DNA from: Desulfovibrio sp. MES5
GTDB lineage: Bacteria > Desulfobacterota > Desulfovibrionia > Desulfovibrionales > Desulfovibrionaceae
Direction: 5' to 3'
DNA: 64,000 bases
Assembly: GCF_002237645.1 (NCBI RefSeq)
Contig: NZ_MJUZ01000052.1
Coordinates: forward strand, 1-64,000
Positions 9,250 through 19,122 of this stretch are shown here, in pieces; position 1 is the stretch's first letter; every line of letters begins with the position of its first letter. The notes under the pieces are model-generated. The model worked only from the letters and a program-made list of their open reading frames with translations. It was not told the DNA's origin and made no database searches. Made by a program: the position numbers and the translations under genes.

Positions 9250-10800
9250 TCTGGAGCGCGTTAAAACCGGGTCTGTCCTTTGAGAGGAAGCCTCTGCGCC
9301 CTGCGGGCACGGGGGCTTTTCTTTTTCTGCTGTTTGGGCTGCCTGCGCAGCATGCGGCTGAGTGTGGGCTGCGGCTGATGCTTTGAAGAAAGCAAAGCAG
9401 GGCTTGTCCTTTGCGAGGTGGCTTCTGCACCCTGCGGGCACGGGGGCTTTTCCTTTATTTAGTTTGGGCCGCCTGCGCGGCGCGCGGCAGATGGGGGCCT
9501 GTTAGGGGCTGCCGCCCCTCCGAGGCCCCCTCTGCACTCCCCCCGGACGACCCCGCTGGGTTTGTCGTACATCCCACACTCCCACGGACTAGCCTTAAAG
9601 GGCCGTCCATATCCCACCATTCTGCGAGGGCTGCGCGGCCTCTGCTTCGGGAGCTTCCCTCCCTCTGGTCGGGTGATATCCCTGCGCGCCGCGCAATGCC
9701 AGCATGCGCCTTCGCGTTGAATGGGATATCGGTGAGGACGTCTTGTTAACGACAGACTGCCTCAAAAATGGCGCTAGATTGTTAAGGGCAAGCCCAGTGT
9801 TACTCTCCCTGAAACACCAACTGCGCAAGCCACTTCGCACGCCGCGCAGGCGGCCAAAACTAAATAAAAAAAAGCCCCCGTGCCCGCAGGGCGCAGAAGA
9901 CACCTCTCAAAGGACAGGCCCTGCTTCATTGCCTCTGCCGCACCGCTACGTAAGCTCCAACACCCGGACCCGAAGTGCAGATCCTGCGTCACAACGAGCC
10001 CTCCCGTAACAACCGGCCGCCATTTCTGGGACTCCATACAGCTAGCACGACGGCCCCGGCCTCTCATTCAGCGCGAAGGCGCACGCTGGCATTGCGCGGC
10101 GCGTAGGGAGATCACCGAGCGCAGCGAGGAAGCTCCCGAAGCAAAAGCCGTGCAGCCCTCGTCAAATCACGGTAACGGGAAAGCCCCAGCAGGGTGCTTC
10201 GGGGGGGATGCAAGGGGGGCCGAGAAGGGGGCGCAGCCCCATAACCGGCCCCGCCTTGCCGCACGCCGCGCAGGCGGCCAAAACTAAATAAAAAAAGCCC
10301 CCGTGCCCGCAGGGCGCAGAAGACACCTCTCAAAGGACAGGCCCTGCTTCATTGCCTCTGCCGCACCGCTACGTAAGCTCCAACACCCGCAGAGCATTGC
10401 CCACGCGTCTCAAAGACCAGACCCGAAGTGCAGATCCTGCGTCACAACGAGCCCTCCCGTAACAACCGGCCGCCATTTCTGGGGCTCCATACAGCTAGCA
10501 CGACGGCCCCGGCCTCTCATTCAGCGCGAAGGCGCACGCTGGCATTGCGCGGCGCGTAGGGAGATCACCGAGCGCAGCGAGGAAGCTCCCGGACCAAAAG
10601 CCGTGCAGACCTCGTCAAATCACGGTAACGGAAAAGCCCAGGCAGGGTGCTTCGGGGGGATGCAAGGAGGGCCGAGAAGGGGGCGCAGCCCCATAACCGG
10701 TCCCGCCTTGCCGCACGCCGCGCAGGCGGCCAAAACTTGATAAAAGAAAAGCCCCCGTGCCCGCAGGGCACAGAAACTTGCTTTCGAAGGACAGGCTTGT
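9250..10800. repeat. Block of direct and inverted copies of a ~420-450 bp repeat
   Basis: The marker GCCGCGCAGGCGGCCAAAAC recurs in direct orientation at 9841, 10265 and 10717. The full unit (GCCCCCGTGCCCGCAGGGC, CAAAGGACAGGCCCTGCTTC, TGCAGATCCTGCGTCACAAC, GGCATTGCGCGGCGCGTAGG, GGGCGCAGCCCCATAACCGG) is present twice, about 9841-10264 and 10265-10716, followed by a partial third. Copy 2 has an extra ~28 bp near 10390. Diverged inverted copies occupy about 9290-9350 and 9395-9740. No reading frame is conserved between copies and none resembles a known protein, so I treat the 1.7 kb between the flippase and the chemoreceptor as non-coding repeat DNA. Confidence 0.8.
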
Positions 10801-10918
10801 TTTTAACTCGCCCCGGGGTTTCCGCCGCACAAACTTTCCCGTCTTGCCGCCGCCGAGCAGCCCCCCCAACGCTTTGAAATGACTCCCCCCAGGACGCAAC
10901 CAAACCGCTTTTTAACGC

Positions 10919-10947
10919 AAAAGGCCCCGCCGAACAGCGGGGCCTTT
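10919..10947 (-). terminator. Terminator of the minus-strand chemoreceptor gene
   Basis: The stem AAAGGCCCCGC / GCGGGGCCTTT with a 6-nt loop lies about 35 nt after the stop. On the minus strand it is followed by TGCGTT. Confidence 0.8.
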
Positions 10948-10981
10948 CGCAGTATCCAAAAATCAAACTACAGCACAAGCC

Positions 10982-13309
10982 CTACCCATTCGCGCTCAGG
11001 CTCGTGATGAGCCTTTCCAGTTCATTCGCCTGTCTGGACAGGTCCGCAATGGCGGTACTGCACTGCGCCATGCCCTGATCCGTGGCGTCGGCTATGCTGC
11101 TGATGGAGATGATGGCCTTATTGATTTCTTCTGACGTGGCGGACTGCTCCTCAGCCGCAGTGGCGATGGAATGCACCTGATCCCCGGCAGCTTCCACCAT
11201 GCGCACCACCTGGGCAATGGCCTCGCCAGAGCGTTGCGCCAGACTGGTGGCCTCGGCCACGCGCTGCACCGCAGCTTCCATCTGGGTTACGGCGTCCTTG
11301 GTTCCGTCCTGAATGCCACCGACCGCATGGCGCACTTCCGTAGTGGCCTGAGCGGTTTTTTCCGCCAATTTGCGTACTTCGTCCGCCACCACGGCAAAGC
11401 CCCGCCCGGCGTCGCCCGCGCGGGCGGCCTCAATGGCGGCGTTAAGCGCCAGCAGATTTGTCTGGTCGGCAATGTCGGAAATGACGCCCATAATGGCCCC
11501 AATCCCCCGTGCCTGCTCGCCAAGATTGTCCATTATACTGGTCAGACGCGAAGCTTCATCGTGGATGGACTGCACTGCAGCCGTTACCTCGGTCACCAGA
11601 TGCGCCCCGCTTTGCGCCTCGGCTTTGGCAACGTCCGCGCTTTGCGAAGTGGCGGCGGCATTCTGCGCCACCTCCATAATGGTGGCGTTCATTTCTTCCA
11701 CCGCCGTGGCGGTCTGGGCTACGCGGGAGCTTTGCTCACGCGCCCCCTGGCTTGAGTGCCCGATCTGGTCGGAAAGCTGTTTCGAGGCGTCGGCCATATG
11801 CTCAACCACCCGCGAAGCCTCATGGGCCGCCTGGGCAATGGCCGCGTTCTGGGCTTCAATACGGCTCTTCTGGTTATATATCTCGGTCAGATCATTCCAG
11901 AAAGCTATGGAGCCAAGAAGGGTGCCGTCAAGGTTGTAAAAAGGCGTGGACCGCGCGGTTATGCGCAGTTGGCGGCCCGAAGCCGTGATGTAGTCGAATT
12001 CCAACGAAAGAGCCTTGCGCTCCCTGATGGCCTGATCCGACAAAGTTTCGTGCGACGCGTCATTCTGGAAAAACAGGCCGGAACGCTGCCCGACGTAGGA
12101 TTCACGCGGCTCTGTTTTTTCAAGCATCTGACATATTTCGTCATTGACCCAGATCATATTGAAATCCGGGCCCACAATGCCGCAAGGCGTGGGGATGCCG
12201 TCCAGCACTCCCTGCGAAAAGCCAAGGCGCTTCTTGAGTTCCTCCACCATAGTGTGCAGGTACCCGGCAAATGTGGCCATTTCAGCCCTGAACTGGCCGT
12301 GCATGGCAGCCTTGAGGTCACCCGCCGCCACCCTGGCGGTAAAGTCAGACAAGGCGCGCAAAGGCCTGAACACCAGGCGCTGATTGATCACGGTCAGCAG
12401 CACGGCCAGAAACACAATGGCCACAAGGCCCACGCCGCACAACACCATGCGCTGGGTCAGGGCGGGCGCCGCCAGCTCTGCGTCATAGGCGCTCATGCAC
12501 ACGAGCCAGCCCGTGGCCGCAATGGGCGCCACGGTCATAAATTTTTTCTCGCCTTCCCAGGGATATTCGATAATGCCCTTCTGGGCCTTCAAGGCTTTCT
12601 TGATAAAGTCCTGTCCAGAAAGATCGGTCAGCAACAGCTTTTTATTGGTTCCGTGGGCGATAATGCGCCCCGTAGCATCCAGGGCGAAACCGTAGCCCCG
12701 CTGCCCAAGCCGAATGGGATCGATGGTTTTGGCGGTAAAGTCGCTCCAGCGCGGACATACGGCCACGGCTCCCACCAGGGTGCCGTCAGCGGCGTATACC
12801 GCCTTGGCGACAACATATATGAGCATGCTCGCATCCGTGGTGGCCGTCATGACGCTGCTGCTGAAGGCCAGACTTTTGCCGCTGAAAATGGCCTTGCTGT
12901 AGTCGCGGTCAAAACGGTCGCCGCCCGTCATGTCCTTGAGATCGGCATTAAGTCCGGCCACGATGCGGCCCCTGACATCAAACACAAAAAAAGACCAGTA
13001 CGCCGGAAAGGCTTTTACATAGGTATGCAAAAGCTGCTGCGCGTCCTGCGCCGCCAGGGTCGAGCCGTCCAGCGCATCACGGATAACTTCCTGCCCAGCC
13101 AGGGACGAGGCCACGCCGACGGACTGCTCGATATAGTTCTCAGCGGACTGGGCCACGATCATGGCCGTCTGGTCCAGAGCCTTGCTCTGCACACCAGAGA
13201 CCATCTGGTAGGACGATGAGGACACATAGGCGATCAGAACCGCTATGATGACAAAAATGGATGCTGTTATGGAAACGGTGCAAATGGTATTTATGCGAAG
13301 CTGCCGCAT
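10982..13309 (-). CDS. Methyl-accepting chemotaxis protein (Cache-HAMP-PAS-MA)
   Basis: The 775-residue receptor has a first membrane helix at about 10-32, a periplasmic Cache-like sensor at about 35-280 (including [17 protein letters not shown], typical of dCache), a second helix at about 283-305, HAMP up to about 360, a PAS domain at about 365-480 ([20 protein letters not shown]) and a signalling domain to the end. The hairpin tip reads [18 protein letters not shown] and [17 protein letters not shown]. There is no C-terminal NWETF-type CheR tether. It transmits an extracellular ligand signal, probably a small molecule, to CheA. It stands alone between the repeat block and a 380-nt intergenic region. 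Ligand unknown. Confidence 0.93.
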   Translation of the reverse strand: MRQLRINTICTVSITASIFVIIAVLIAYVSSSSYQMVSGVQSKALDQTAMIVAQSAENYIEQSVGVASSLAGQEVIRDALDGSTLAAQDAQQLLHTYVKAFPAYWSFFVFDVRGRIVAGLNADLKDMTGGDRFDRDYSKAIFSGKSLAFSSSVMTATTDASMLIYVVAKAVYAADGTLVGAVAVCPRWSDFTAKTIDPIRLGQRGYGFALDATGRIIAHGTNKKLLLTDLSGQDFIKKALKAQKGIIEYPWEGEKKFMTVAPIAATGWLVCMSAYDAELAAPALTQRMVLCGVGLVAIVFLAVLLTVINQRLVFRPLRALSDFTARVAAGDLKAAMHGQFRAEMATFAGYLHTMVEELKKRLGFSQGVLDGIPTPCGIVGPDFNMIWVNDEICQMLEKTEPRESYVGQRSGLFFQNDASHETLSDQAIRERKALSLEFDYITASGRQLRITARSTPFYNLDGTLLGSIAFWNDLTEIYNQKSRIEAQNAAIAQAAHEASRVVEHMADASKQLSDQIGHSSQGAREQSSRVAQTATAVEEMNATIMEVAQNAAATSQSADVAKAEAQSGAHLVTEVTAAVQSIHDEASRLTSIMDNLGEQARGIGAIMGVISDIADQTNLLALNAAIEAARAGDAGRGFAVVADEVRKLAEKTAQATTEVRHAVGGIQDGTKDAVTQMEAAVQRVAEATSLAQRSGEAIAQVVRMVEAAGDQVHSIATAAEEQSATSEEINKAIISISSIADATDQGMAQCSTAIADLSRQANELERLITSLSANG

Positions 13310-13688
13310 TGTGCGCCCCCGACGCTAAAGTGAATCAGAACCCCGCATGTATGCCAAGCTGACAGCATTGACAACTGCTTTTCTTTTGGAAAAGGTCTGC
13401 CCGCCGTGGTCGCGCCGAACAGCATACGGTATGGACGCCCCAAAATAAGAAACCAGAACGTTCCCGGTTTCGCCTACCGGGTGTGCGTTTGATTATGAAC
13501 CTGATAAGGAGTTAAATCGTTAAAGCGCGAAAAAACATTAGCGTTTGTAAAAATTATTCCTGACAGGCAAGCTCGCCCCCTGACCGCCGGTTTTTTATAT
13601 GGCATTAACCATAGTTTCATGATTATATGGGGTGGCTTGCAAAGACGTGCCAAGGGTAACGTATGACGACATAAATTAAGGAGGGGGC
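13310..13688. other. Divergent intergenic region with promoters
   Basis: AT-richer spacer between the chemoreceptor and the small membrane-protein gene. TTGTCA-type hexamers face the chemoreceptor around 13360-13375, and a strong AAGGAGGGGG ribosome binding site for the next gene sits at about 13679-13688. I saw no convincing sigma-54 GG-N10-GC element. Confidence 0.35.
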
Positions 13689-13973
13689 ATGAGTACGCAT
13701 GTAACGTGGGCGCTGGTGGGTTTTGGCATCGCCCTGCTTTTTGTGTGGGTGTACCAGATGCTCAAGCGTCGCAATTTCAAATTTTTCTGGTACCATCCGC
13801 TCTTTACGGGCCTCTTTTTGCTCTTTCTTCTTTATCTGCTTGAACGCATGTTTGCCGACCTGTCAGACTTTGAAGTGCAGGAAAGCTGGAACATGCTGAC
13901 CTATCTGGGTATTCCGCTGGCCGCAGCAGCCATTTTTTTTCTGTTCTGGGGCTTCAAGTCCAAAAAAAAATAG
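13689..13973 (+). CDS. Small two-helix membrane protein, unknown function
   Basis: The 94-residue protein has hydrophobic segments at about 6-25 and 38-52, a charged loop LERMFADLSDFEVQESW, a third segment at about 72-90 and a basic tail SKKK. The start has a near-ideal ribosome binding site (AAGGAGGGGGC). Not recognised as a named family. It stands alone downstream of the divergent chemoreceptor promoter region. The final AAAAAAAA run before the stop is followed by a GC-rich inverted segment GCGCGCCTGCGGGCGGCG. Confidence 0.65.
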   Translation: MSTHVTWALVGFGIALLFVWVYQMLKRRNFKFFWYHPLFTGLFLLFLLYLLERMFADLSDFEVQESWNMLTYLGIPLAAAAIFFLFWGFKSKKK

Positions 13974-14208
13974 CGCGCGCCTGCGGGCGGCGTTCTTTTT
14001 CATTGCCGGACAAACCGGCACAACCGCTGGAAGCGCAGGGTCACCACCCTGCTCTTCTTTTTTTCGGCATAACACTTGCAAAAAACCTTTCAGGAAAGAC
14101 GTTCGCCGCAACGCAACCTTCCTTGGTTAACACTGCTGGCCGGGACGTGTTTCTGCCCATCCGCCAGGCTTCAGGCAACCTGCCGCCCCATAAGGAGATG
14201 TGAGAACC

Positions 14209-14310
14209 ATGCTGGCGCGACATCCCCCCGCTCTTCGAACCCGCCCCGCCCGAACCTTTGGCCAAAGTGGGGGAAAAATATGTTGCGCCCAAAAATCAAC
14301 TGTTTTGTAG
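14209..14310 (+). CDS. Possible 33-residue leader or spurious small ORF
   Basis: ATG 14209 is preceded by ATAAGGAGATGTGAGAACC, a good ribosome binding site at slightly long spacing. The frame (MLARHPPALRTRPARTFGQS...) is short, Arg/Pro-rich and resembles nothing known. It lies at the edge of the AT-rich region leading to livJ. It is listed because of the binding site only. Confidence 0.2.
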   Translation: MLARHPPALRTRPARTFGQSGGKICCAQKSTVL

Positions 14311-14330
14311 AAATAGCATTATGGACCTAA

Positions 14331-14835
14331 TCTCATAAATTATAAACGCTTTTTAACAAAAATTCACAGTTCCATTTTTTTCTGCACGAAATTTCCTACA
14401 TAAATGTAAATACTTTTTTGCCCTCTTGCAAAGTCCGTATAAATGTAAACACTTAATGATTTTAGCTGGTTGTATACTCATACAGCCTCAAAATGGCGCT
14501 GTTTCGCCACACAAGGCAGATCAATTTTGTCTTGATTATTTTATTTAATAAAATTATACAGTTGAATATATTTGTTTGTTATTTCACAATGTTTTCCTCT
14601 CTGTCCATAAAAACACTCCTTGCTCTTCCGCCACAAATTCTGTCGAAATTCACACCATTTCTACACTTTAGTAGAAACAAAATAAGGCAAACTACGGTTC
14701 TGTAGGTTTATTTTTTGGTCTTCAGATATTTATTATATAAATACAGATGATTGCAACAATGGAACTCTTTTTGCTTATATGCTTTTCATGGGTCGAGATT
14801 TTTCAATCCCGCACGTAAACCACTGGGAGGCTTTC
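14331..14835 (+). promoter_or_regulatory. AT-rich leader of the liv operon with repeated motifs
   Basis: About 500 nt that are strikingly AT-rich for this chromosome. TAAATGTAAATAC at 14401 and TAAATGTAAACAC at 14440 form a direct repeat 39 nt apart. A perfect 7-bp inverted repeat TTTCTAC-acttta-GTAGAAA lies at 14658-14677, and a third GTAGAAA is near 14305. These look like regulator or architectural-protein sites controlling livJ. The precise promoter cannot be fixed by eye. Confidence 0.5.
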
Positions 14836-16005
14836 ATGAAATTGTTCAAGTTGGCGACTGCTTGTGCTCTCACACTCTTTATGGGGCAGGCGGCCCTTGC
14901 GGCGGAACAGCCCATCAAGATAGGCTTCCCCATTCCCCTTACCGGCGAAATCCCCAAAGTAGGCGAAGGCTCAAAATTTGCTGCCGAAATGCTGAAGGAA
15001 GAAATCAACGCCAAGGGCGGCCTCAAGGTGGGCGACAAACTCTATCCGCTTGAATTCATCTATGAAGATAACGAATCCAAGCCCGAATCCGCAGTCAACG
15101 TCACCCTCAAGCTGATCGAGCGCGACAAGGTTCACGCCATTGTGGGCCCGCAGTCTTCACGTCAGGCCGTCCCCGCTGGCGGCGTGGCCAATGACGAAGA
15201 AGTGCCGCTGATCACTCCCTGGTCCACCAACCCCGACGCCACCAACGGACGCCCCTGGGTGTTCCGCGGCGCATTTCTTGACCCCTTCCAGGCTCCTGTA
15301 GCAGTGGACTTTGCCAGCAAGCAGTTCAAGGCCAAGAAGGCCGCTGTGCTCTTTGAAGTGTCCAACGACTACTCCAAGGGCCTGGCCGACAACTTCAAGG
15401 CAGCTTTTGAAAAAGTGCACGGCAAGGGCTCCGTGGTCGCTATGGAATCCCACGGCCCCAAGGATCAGGACTTTTCAGCCCAGCTGACCAAGATCATCGC
15501 GGCCAAACCCGACTTTATCTTTGTGCCTGAAAACTACAGCTTTGCGGCGCTTATCGTGCCTCAGGCGCGCGATCTTGGCTACAAGGGCCCCTTCATGGGT
15601 TCCGACGCCTGGGGTTCCGCCGAGCTGTTCAACCTTTGCGGCAAGGACTGCGTGGGCCAGTACTTCTCCACCCACTACACGGCTGAAGGCGCAACAGGCA
15701 AGACCAAGGAATTCATCGACAAGTACAAGGCCAAGTACGGCTATGTGCCCGACGACGTCGCCGCCCTTACCTGGGACTCCATCAACATCGTGCTCACGGC
15801 CATTCAGAACGCTGGCAAGGTCGATCCCGACCTCAAGAAAGAGCGTACGATTATCCGCGACAACATGGCTTCTCTTGCAAACTTTGACGGCATTACCGGC
15901 AGCATGAAGTTCGACGCTAACCACGACCCCATCAAATGCGCCGTCATCGTGCGCGTTACTGATAGTGGCAGCTTCGCCTTCGTTGAATCCGTCTGCCCGA
16001 AATAG
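14836..16005 (+). CDS. livJ: Branched-chain amino-acid ABC transporter substrate-binding protein
   Basis: The 389-residue periplasmic binding protein starts with a signal peptide (MKLFKLATACALTLFMGQAALA) cut before AEQPIKIGF. The mature N-terminus IKIGFPIPLTGEIPKVGEG and the stretch HAIVGPQSSRQAVPAGGVAN are typical of the LivJ/Peripla_BP_6 fold. ATG 14836 has GGGAGG at ideal spacing, whereas the ATG at 14779 has none and would spoil the signal peptide. It heads the livJHMGF operon. Specificity for leucine/isoleucine/valine is inferred from context; related proteins bind other amino acids, amides or urea. Confidence 0.93.
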   Translation: MKLFKLATACALTLFMGQAALAAEQPIKIGFPIPLTGEIPKVGEGSKFAAEMLKEEINAKGGLKVGDKLYPLEFIYEDNESKPESAVNVTLKLIERDKVHAIVGPQSSRQAVPAGGVANDEEVPLITPWSTNPDATNGRPWVFRGAFLDPFQAPVAVDFASKQFKAKKAAVLFEVSNDYSKGLADNFKAAFEKVHGKGSVVAMESHGPKDQDFSAQLTKIIAAKPDFIFVPENYSFAALIVPQARDLGYKGPFMGSDAWGSAELFNLCGKDCVGQYFSTHYTAEGATGKTKEFIDKYKAKYGYVPDDVAALTWDSINIVLTAIQNAGKVDPDLKKERTIIRDNMASLANFDGITGSMKFDANHDPIKCAVIVRVTDSGSFAFVESVCPK

Positions 16006-16035
16006 CCAAACCTGCTGACAAGCCTGGGATGGCAG

Positions 16036-16070
16036 GCCGTGTGCGCCCGCGGGGGGCGGACGCACACGGC
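16036..16070 (+). promoter_or_regulatory. Intercistronic hairpin between livJ and livH
   Basis: A perfect 10-bp stem GCCGTGTGCG / CGCACACGGC sits in the 181-nt livJ-livH gap, followed by GAGGGTTTTTTT at about 16082. It could stop most transcripts after livJ, or protect its 3' end, giving excess binding protein over permease. Confidence 0.6.
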
Positions 16071-16186
16071 GCACACTGCCCGAGGGTTTTTTTGGCGCAT
16101 GTCGCGCATATGGGCCACGGCCCATCCCCTCTGTGCGACCTGAAGCCGAAAAAAACCCCAACTGCTGATACCGAATCGGGTGCCCT

Positions 16187-17101
16187 ATGGACTTTTTTTT
16201 GCAGCAGATGCTCAACGCACTGCAATGGGGAAGTTTTTACGCGCTTATAGCCTTGGGTTACACCTTGGTTTACGGCGTTCTTCGGCTCATCAACTTTGCC
16301 CATGGCGATATTTTCATGGTGGGCGCATACATAGCGTTTTTTGTCTCAACCTGGCTCATTTCCGGTGATGGGCTCGGACTGCCGCAGCAAGCCGTGCTCT
16401 GGCTCACCATTCCCCTGACCATGATTCTTACGGCCTTTGTGGGCGTGACCATCGAGCGCGTGGCCTACCGGCCGCTGCGACGCAAGGGCGCGCACCGCCT
16501 GTACGTGGTCATCACGGCCCTTATGTGCGGCCTTATTCTTGAAAACGGCAACCTTGCCCTTTTGGGCGCCACCAAGCGCAAGCTTCCCGAGTTGGTCGAC
16601 AAGGCCGTCTATTCCATCGGCCCCCTGGTCATCACCAACCTGAAGCTCTGGGTCATTGCGGCGGCCATTCTTGTTTTCATCGCCTTACAGACCATCGTCA
16701 CGCGCACCAAGGTGGGCATGGCCATGCGCGCCGTGTCCTGGGACCGCTTCGCCCTGCCCCTTATGGGCATACCGCTGGACAGCGTCATTGTGGTCACCTT
16801 TATTCTCGGCTCAGGCATTGCCGGGCTGGGGGGCATGCTCTTTGCCATGTGCTATCCCACACTTGAACCCTACATGGGGGCCATGATCGGCTGGAAAGCC
16901 TTTATCGCCGCCGTGGTGGGCGGCATTGGCGACATACGTGGAGCATTTGTGGGCGGCTTTTTGCTGGCGTTTGTGGAGATTATGGTGGTGGCTTTTCTGC
17001 CTTCAACCTATATGGACCTGTTCTCCTTCACCATCCTGCTGCTCATTCTGTGGATGCGGCCCACAGGCATTTTCGGAACCCCCCAAACGACCAAAATCTA
17101 G
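16187..17101 (+). CDS. livH: Branched-chain amino-acid ABC transporter permease LivH
   Basis: The 304-residue inner-membrane protein has eight or so helices. The N-terminus QQMLNALQWGSFYALIALGY followed by TLVYGVLRLINFAHGDIFM is the LivH signature, and GIGDIRGAFVGGFLLAFVE near the C-terminus is the conserved EAA-like coupling region. It lies 12 nt upstream of livM. With LivM it forms the membrane channel. Confidence 0.95.
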   Translation: MDFFLQQMLNALQWGSFYALIALGYTLVYGVLRLINFAHGDIFMVGAYIAFFVSTWLISGDGLGLPQQAVLWLTIPLTMILTAFVGVTIERVAYRPLRRKGAHRLYVVITALMCGLILENGNLALLGATKRKLPELVDKAVYSIGPLVITNLKLWVIAAAILVFIALQTIVTRTKVGMAMRAVSWDRFALPLMGIPLDSVIVVTFILGSGIAGLGGMLFAMCYPTLEPYMGAMIGWKAFIAAVVGGIGDIRGAFVGGFLLAFVEIMVVAFLPSTYMDLFSFTILLLILWMRPTGIFGTPQTTKI

Positions 17102-17113
17102 CCGGAGTCTGAG

Positions 17114-18274
17114 ATGCTCACCATTGTGCAAACATTACTTGCGGTCCTCGCCCTGCTCTGCTTCGGTTATGCCATAAAACGTGTCGTCAGCCAGAAAAAG
17201 ATCGACTGCCTGCTGTTCCTGATTCTCGGCGTGGCGCTCATCTGTGCCGAGCACTTCGCGTGGCTGGACGGCTATTGGCTTTCAGTACTCAAATTTATGG
17301 GCATCAACATCGTCTTTGCCTCCAGCCTCAACCTGGTCAACGGCTACATGGGCGAGTTTTCCTGTGGTCACGCAGGCTTCATGTGCGTTGGGGCCTACGT
17401 GGGCGGCCTTATTTCCATCATCCTGTTTACGCAGAACAAGCTGCTCGGCGCACCGCTGCTGCCGCCCGAACTGGCGCCGCTGCTCTTTCCCCTGATCGTC
17501 CTGGTGGCGGGCTGCGCGGCGGCCATTTTCGGCCTGCTGGTGGCCCTGCCCTCGTTCAAGACTCGTGACGACTACCTGGCCATCATCACCATCGCGGCCA
17601 ACTACATCATCATCGCCGTAATCATCAATATCGACGTTGTGGGCGGCCCGCGCGGCCTTTCGGGCATGCGCGCCACGGTTCGCGCCATGGAACGGGTGGC
17701 CGACGTGCCCTGGATGATGATCTGGGTCGTGCTGCTTGTTATGGTGTCTGTCATGATGCTCTTCAGGCTGGTCAACAGCACCCTGGGCAAAGGCATCCCC
17801 GCCGTTTGCCAGAACGAAGTCGCCGCAGAAATCATGAGCGTCAACACCAAGAAGGTCAAACTTGTGGCCTTTATGGTTTCGGCAGGCATCGCGGGCATGG
17901 CGGGCGCGGTATACGCCCACATGTTCAGCTCCATTTACGCCAACAGTTTCGGCATCATGAAGTCCACGGAAGCCATGGTTATGGTTTATCTCGGCGGCAT
18001 GGGCTCGCTTTCCGGCTCCGTGATGGCGGCCATCCTCTTTACCCTGCTCATCGAGGTGCTGCGCTTTGCGCTGCCCGCCCTGAGCGACCTCATGCACAAC
18101 CTGCCCTTTGTGCCCGACAGCTTCATGATCAGCCAGGAATGGAAGTGGGTGCTTATTCCCCTTATCCTCATCCTGCTTATGCAGTTCCGTCCTGAAGGGC
18201 TTTTGGGCAACCGCGAACTTACCCAGGTCTTTCCCCGGCTGAAAAGACTGCTCACCACCGCCCGCGTAGAATAA
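17114..18274 (+). CDS. livM: Branched-chain amino-acid ABC transporter permease LivM
   Basis: The 386-residue second permease has LNLVNGYMGEFSCGHAGFM (the LivM NLxxGyxGxxSxGhagF motif), LPSFKTRDDYLAIITIA and YLGGMGSLSGSVMAAILF, ending with QFRPEGLLG. An N-terminal pair of extra helices precedes the core. GGAG lies before ATG 17114. It partners LivH and the two ATPases. Confidence 0.95.
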   Translation: MLTIVQTLLAVLALLCFGYAIKRVVSQKKIDCLLFLILGVALICAEHFAWLDGYWLSVLKFMGINIVFASSLNLVNGYMGEFSCGHAGFMCVGAYVGGLISIILFTQNKLLGAPLLPPELAPLLFPLIVLVAGCAAAIFGLLVALPSFKTRDDYLAIITIAANYIIIAVIINIDVVGGPRGLSGMRATVRAMERVADVPWMMIWVVLLVMVSVMMLFRLVNSTLGKGIPAVCQNEVAAEIMSVNTKKVKLVAFMVSAGIAGMAGAVYAHMFSSIYANSFGIMKSTEAMVMVYLGGMGSLSGSVMAAILFTLLIEVLRFALPALSDLMHNLPFVPDSFMISQEWKWVLIPLILILLMQFRPEGLLGNRELTQVFPRLKRLLTTARVE

Positions 18275-18342
18275 CCGGCGGCGGCAAATCATGGTTGTAC
18301 GGACAAAATCCTTGATGACCGACAACATACTGGGGGCAAACC

Positions 18343-19113
18343 TTGGCACTGCTTGAAATGAACGACGTGACGCAACGCTTCGGCGGACTTATAGCGCTGT
18401 CATGCTTCAACATACGGATTGAGGAAAACAGCCTGACGGGTCTTATCGGGCCCAACGGCGCTGGCAAAACTACTGTGTTCAACCTGGCTTCGGGATTTTA
18501 TCATGCCACCGAGGGCGGCATTATCTTTGACGGCTACAAGTACCATTCCAAACTTGAGCCACATGAGGTCACAAATCTGGGCATGGCCCGCACCTTCCAG
18601 AACATCCGCCTGTGGAGCGACATGACGGTTCTGGACAATATCTGCGTGTCGCAATACAGCCGCCTTGGCTATGGCCTGCTGGACGCATGGTTCAATACGG
18701 GCCGCTACGGCCGCGAAGAAAAACGCGTAAAAGACAAGGCCTCCCATATTCTGGAAGTAATGGAACTCAGCGACGTGGCGGAGGAGATGCCCAAAAACCT
18801 GCCCTACGGCCTGCAACGCCGTGTGGAGCTGGCCCGCGCCCTTTCCACAGACCCCAAGCTCCTCTTGCTGGACGAACCGGCGGCCGGGCTCAACTCCTCG
18901 GACGTAGACGGCCTGATCAAACACATCGGCTGGATTTACGACCAGTTCAAAATCGCCATCTGGATGATCGAACACCAGATGAAGGTGGTCATGTCGCTTT
19001 GTCAGCACATCACCGTGATGGAGTTCGGGCAGATTATCGCCAGCGGCACGCCACAGGAAATCCAAAGCAACCCGGATGTCATCAAGGCATATCTGGGCGA
19101 CGAAAACGTGTAA
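18343..19113 (+). CDS. livG: Branched-chain amino-acid ABC transporter ATPase LivG (TTG start)
   Basis: The 256-residue ATPase has Walker A GPNGAGKTT, the signature LPYGLQRRVELARAL, Walker B LLLLDEPAAGLN and a long LivG-type insertion between Walker A and signature (GMARTFQNIRLWSDMTVLDN). The start is best placed at TTG 18343, because GGGGGC lies about 8 nt upstream and LALLEMNDVTQRFGG then begins as usual; the ATG at 18358 lacks a ribosome binding site. It is separated from livM by 68 nt and from livF by 9 nt. Confidence 0.93.
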   Translation: MALLEMNDVTQRFGGLIALSCFNIRIEENSLTGLIGPNGAGKTTVFNLASGFYHATEGGIIFDGYKYHSKLEPHEVTNLGMARTFQNIRLWSDMTVLDNICVSQYSRLGYGLLDAWFNTGRYGREEKRVKDKASHILEVMELSDVAEEMPKNLPYGLQRRVELARALSTDPKLLLLDEPAAGLNSSDVDGLIKHIGWIYDQFKIAIWMIEHQMKVVMSLCQHITVMEFGQIIASGTPQEIQSNPDVIKAYLGDENV

Positions 19114-19122
19114 GGGGGCGAC

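Noticed and set aside
9704-10740. Several 90-145-residue ORFs in the repeat block
   Set aside because: They change frame or break between the repeat copies, and none has a ribosome binding site or recognisable domain.
13310-13688. Sigma-54 promoter in the chemoreceptor upstream region
   Set aside because: GGCATACATGC resembles half of the motif, but the GG-GC spacing is wrong (7 instead of 10).
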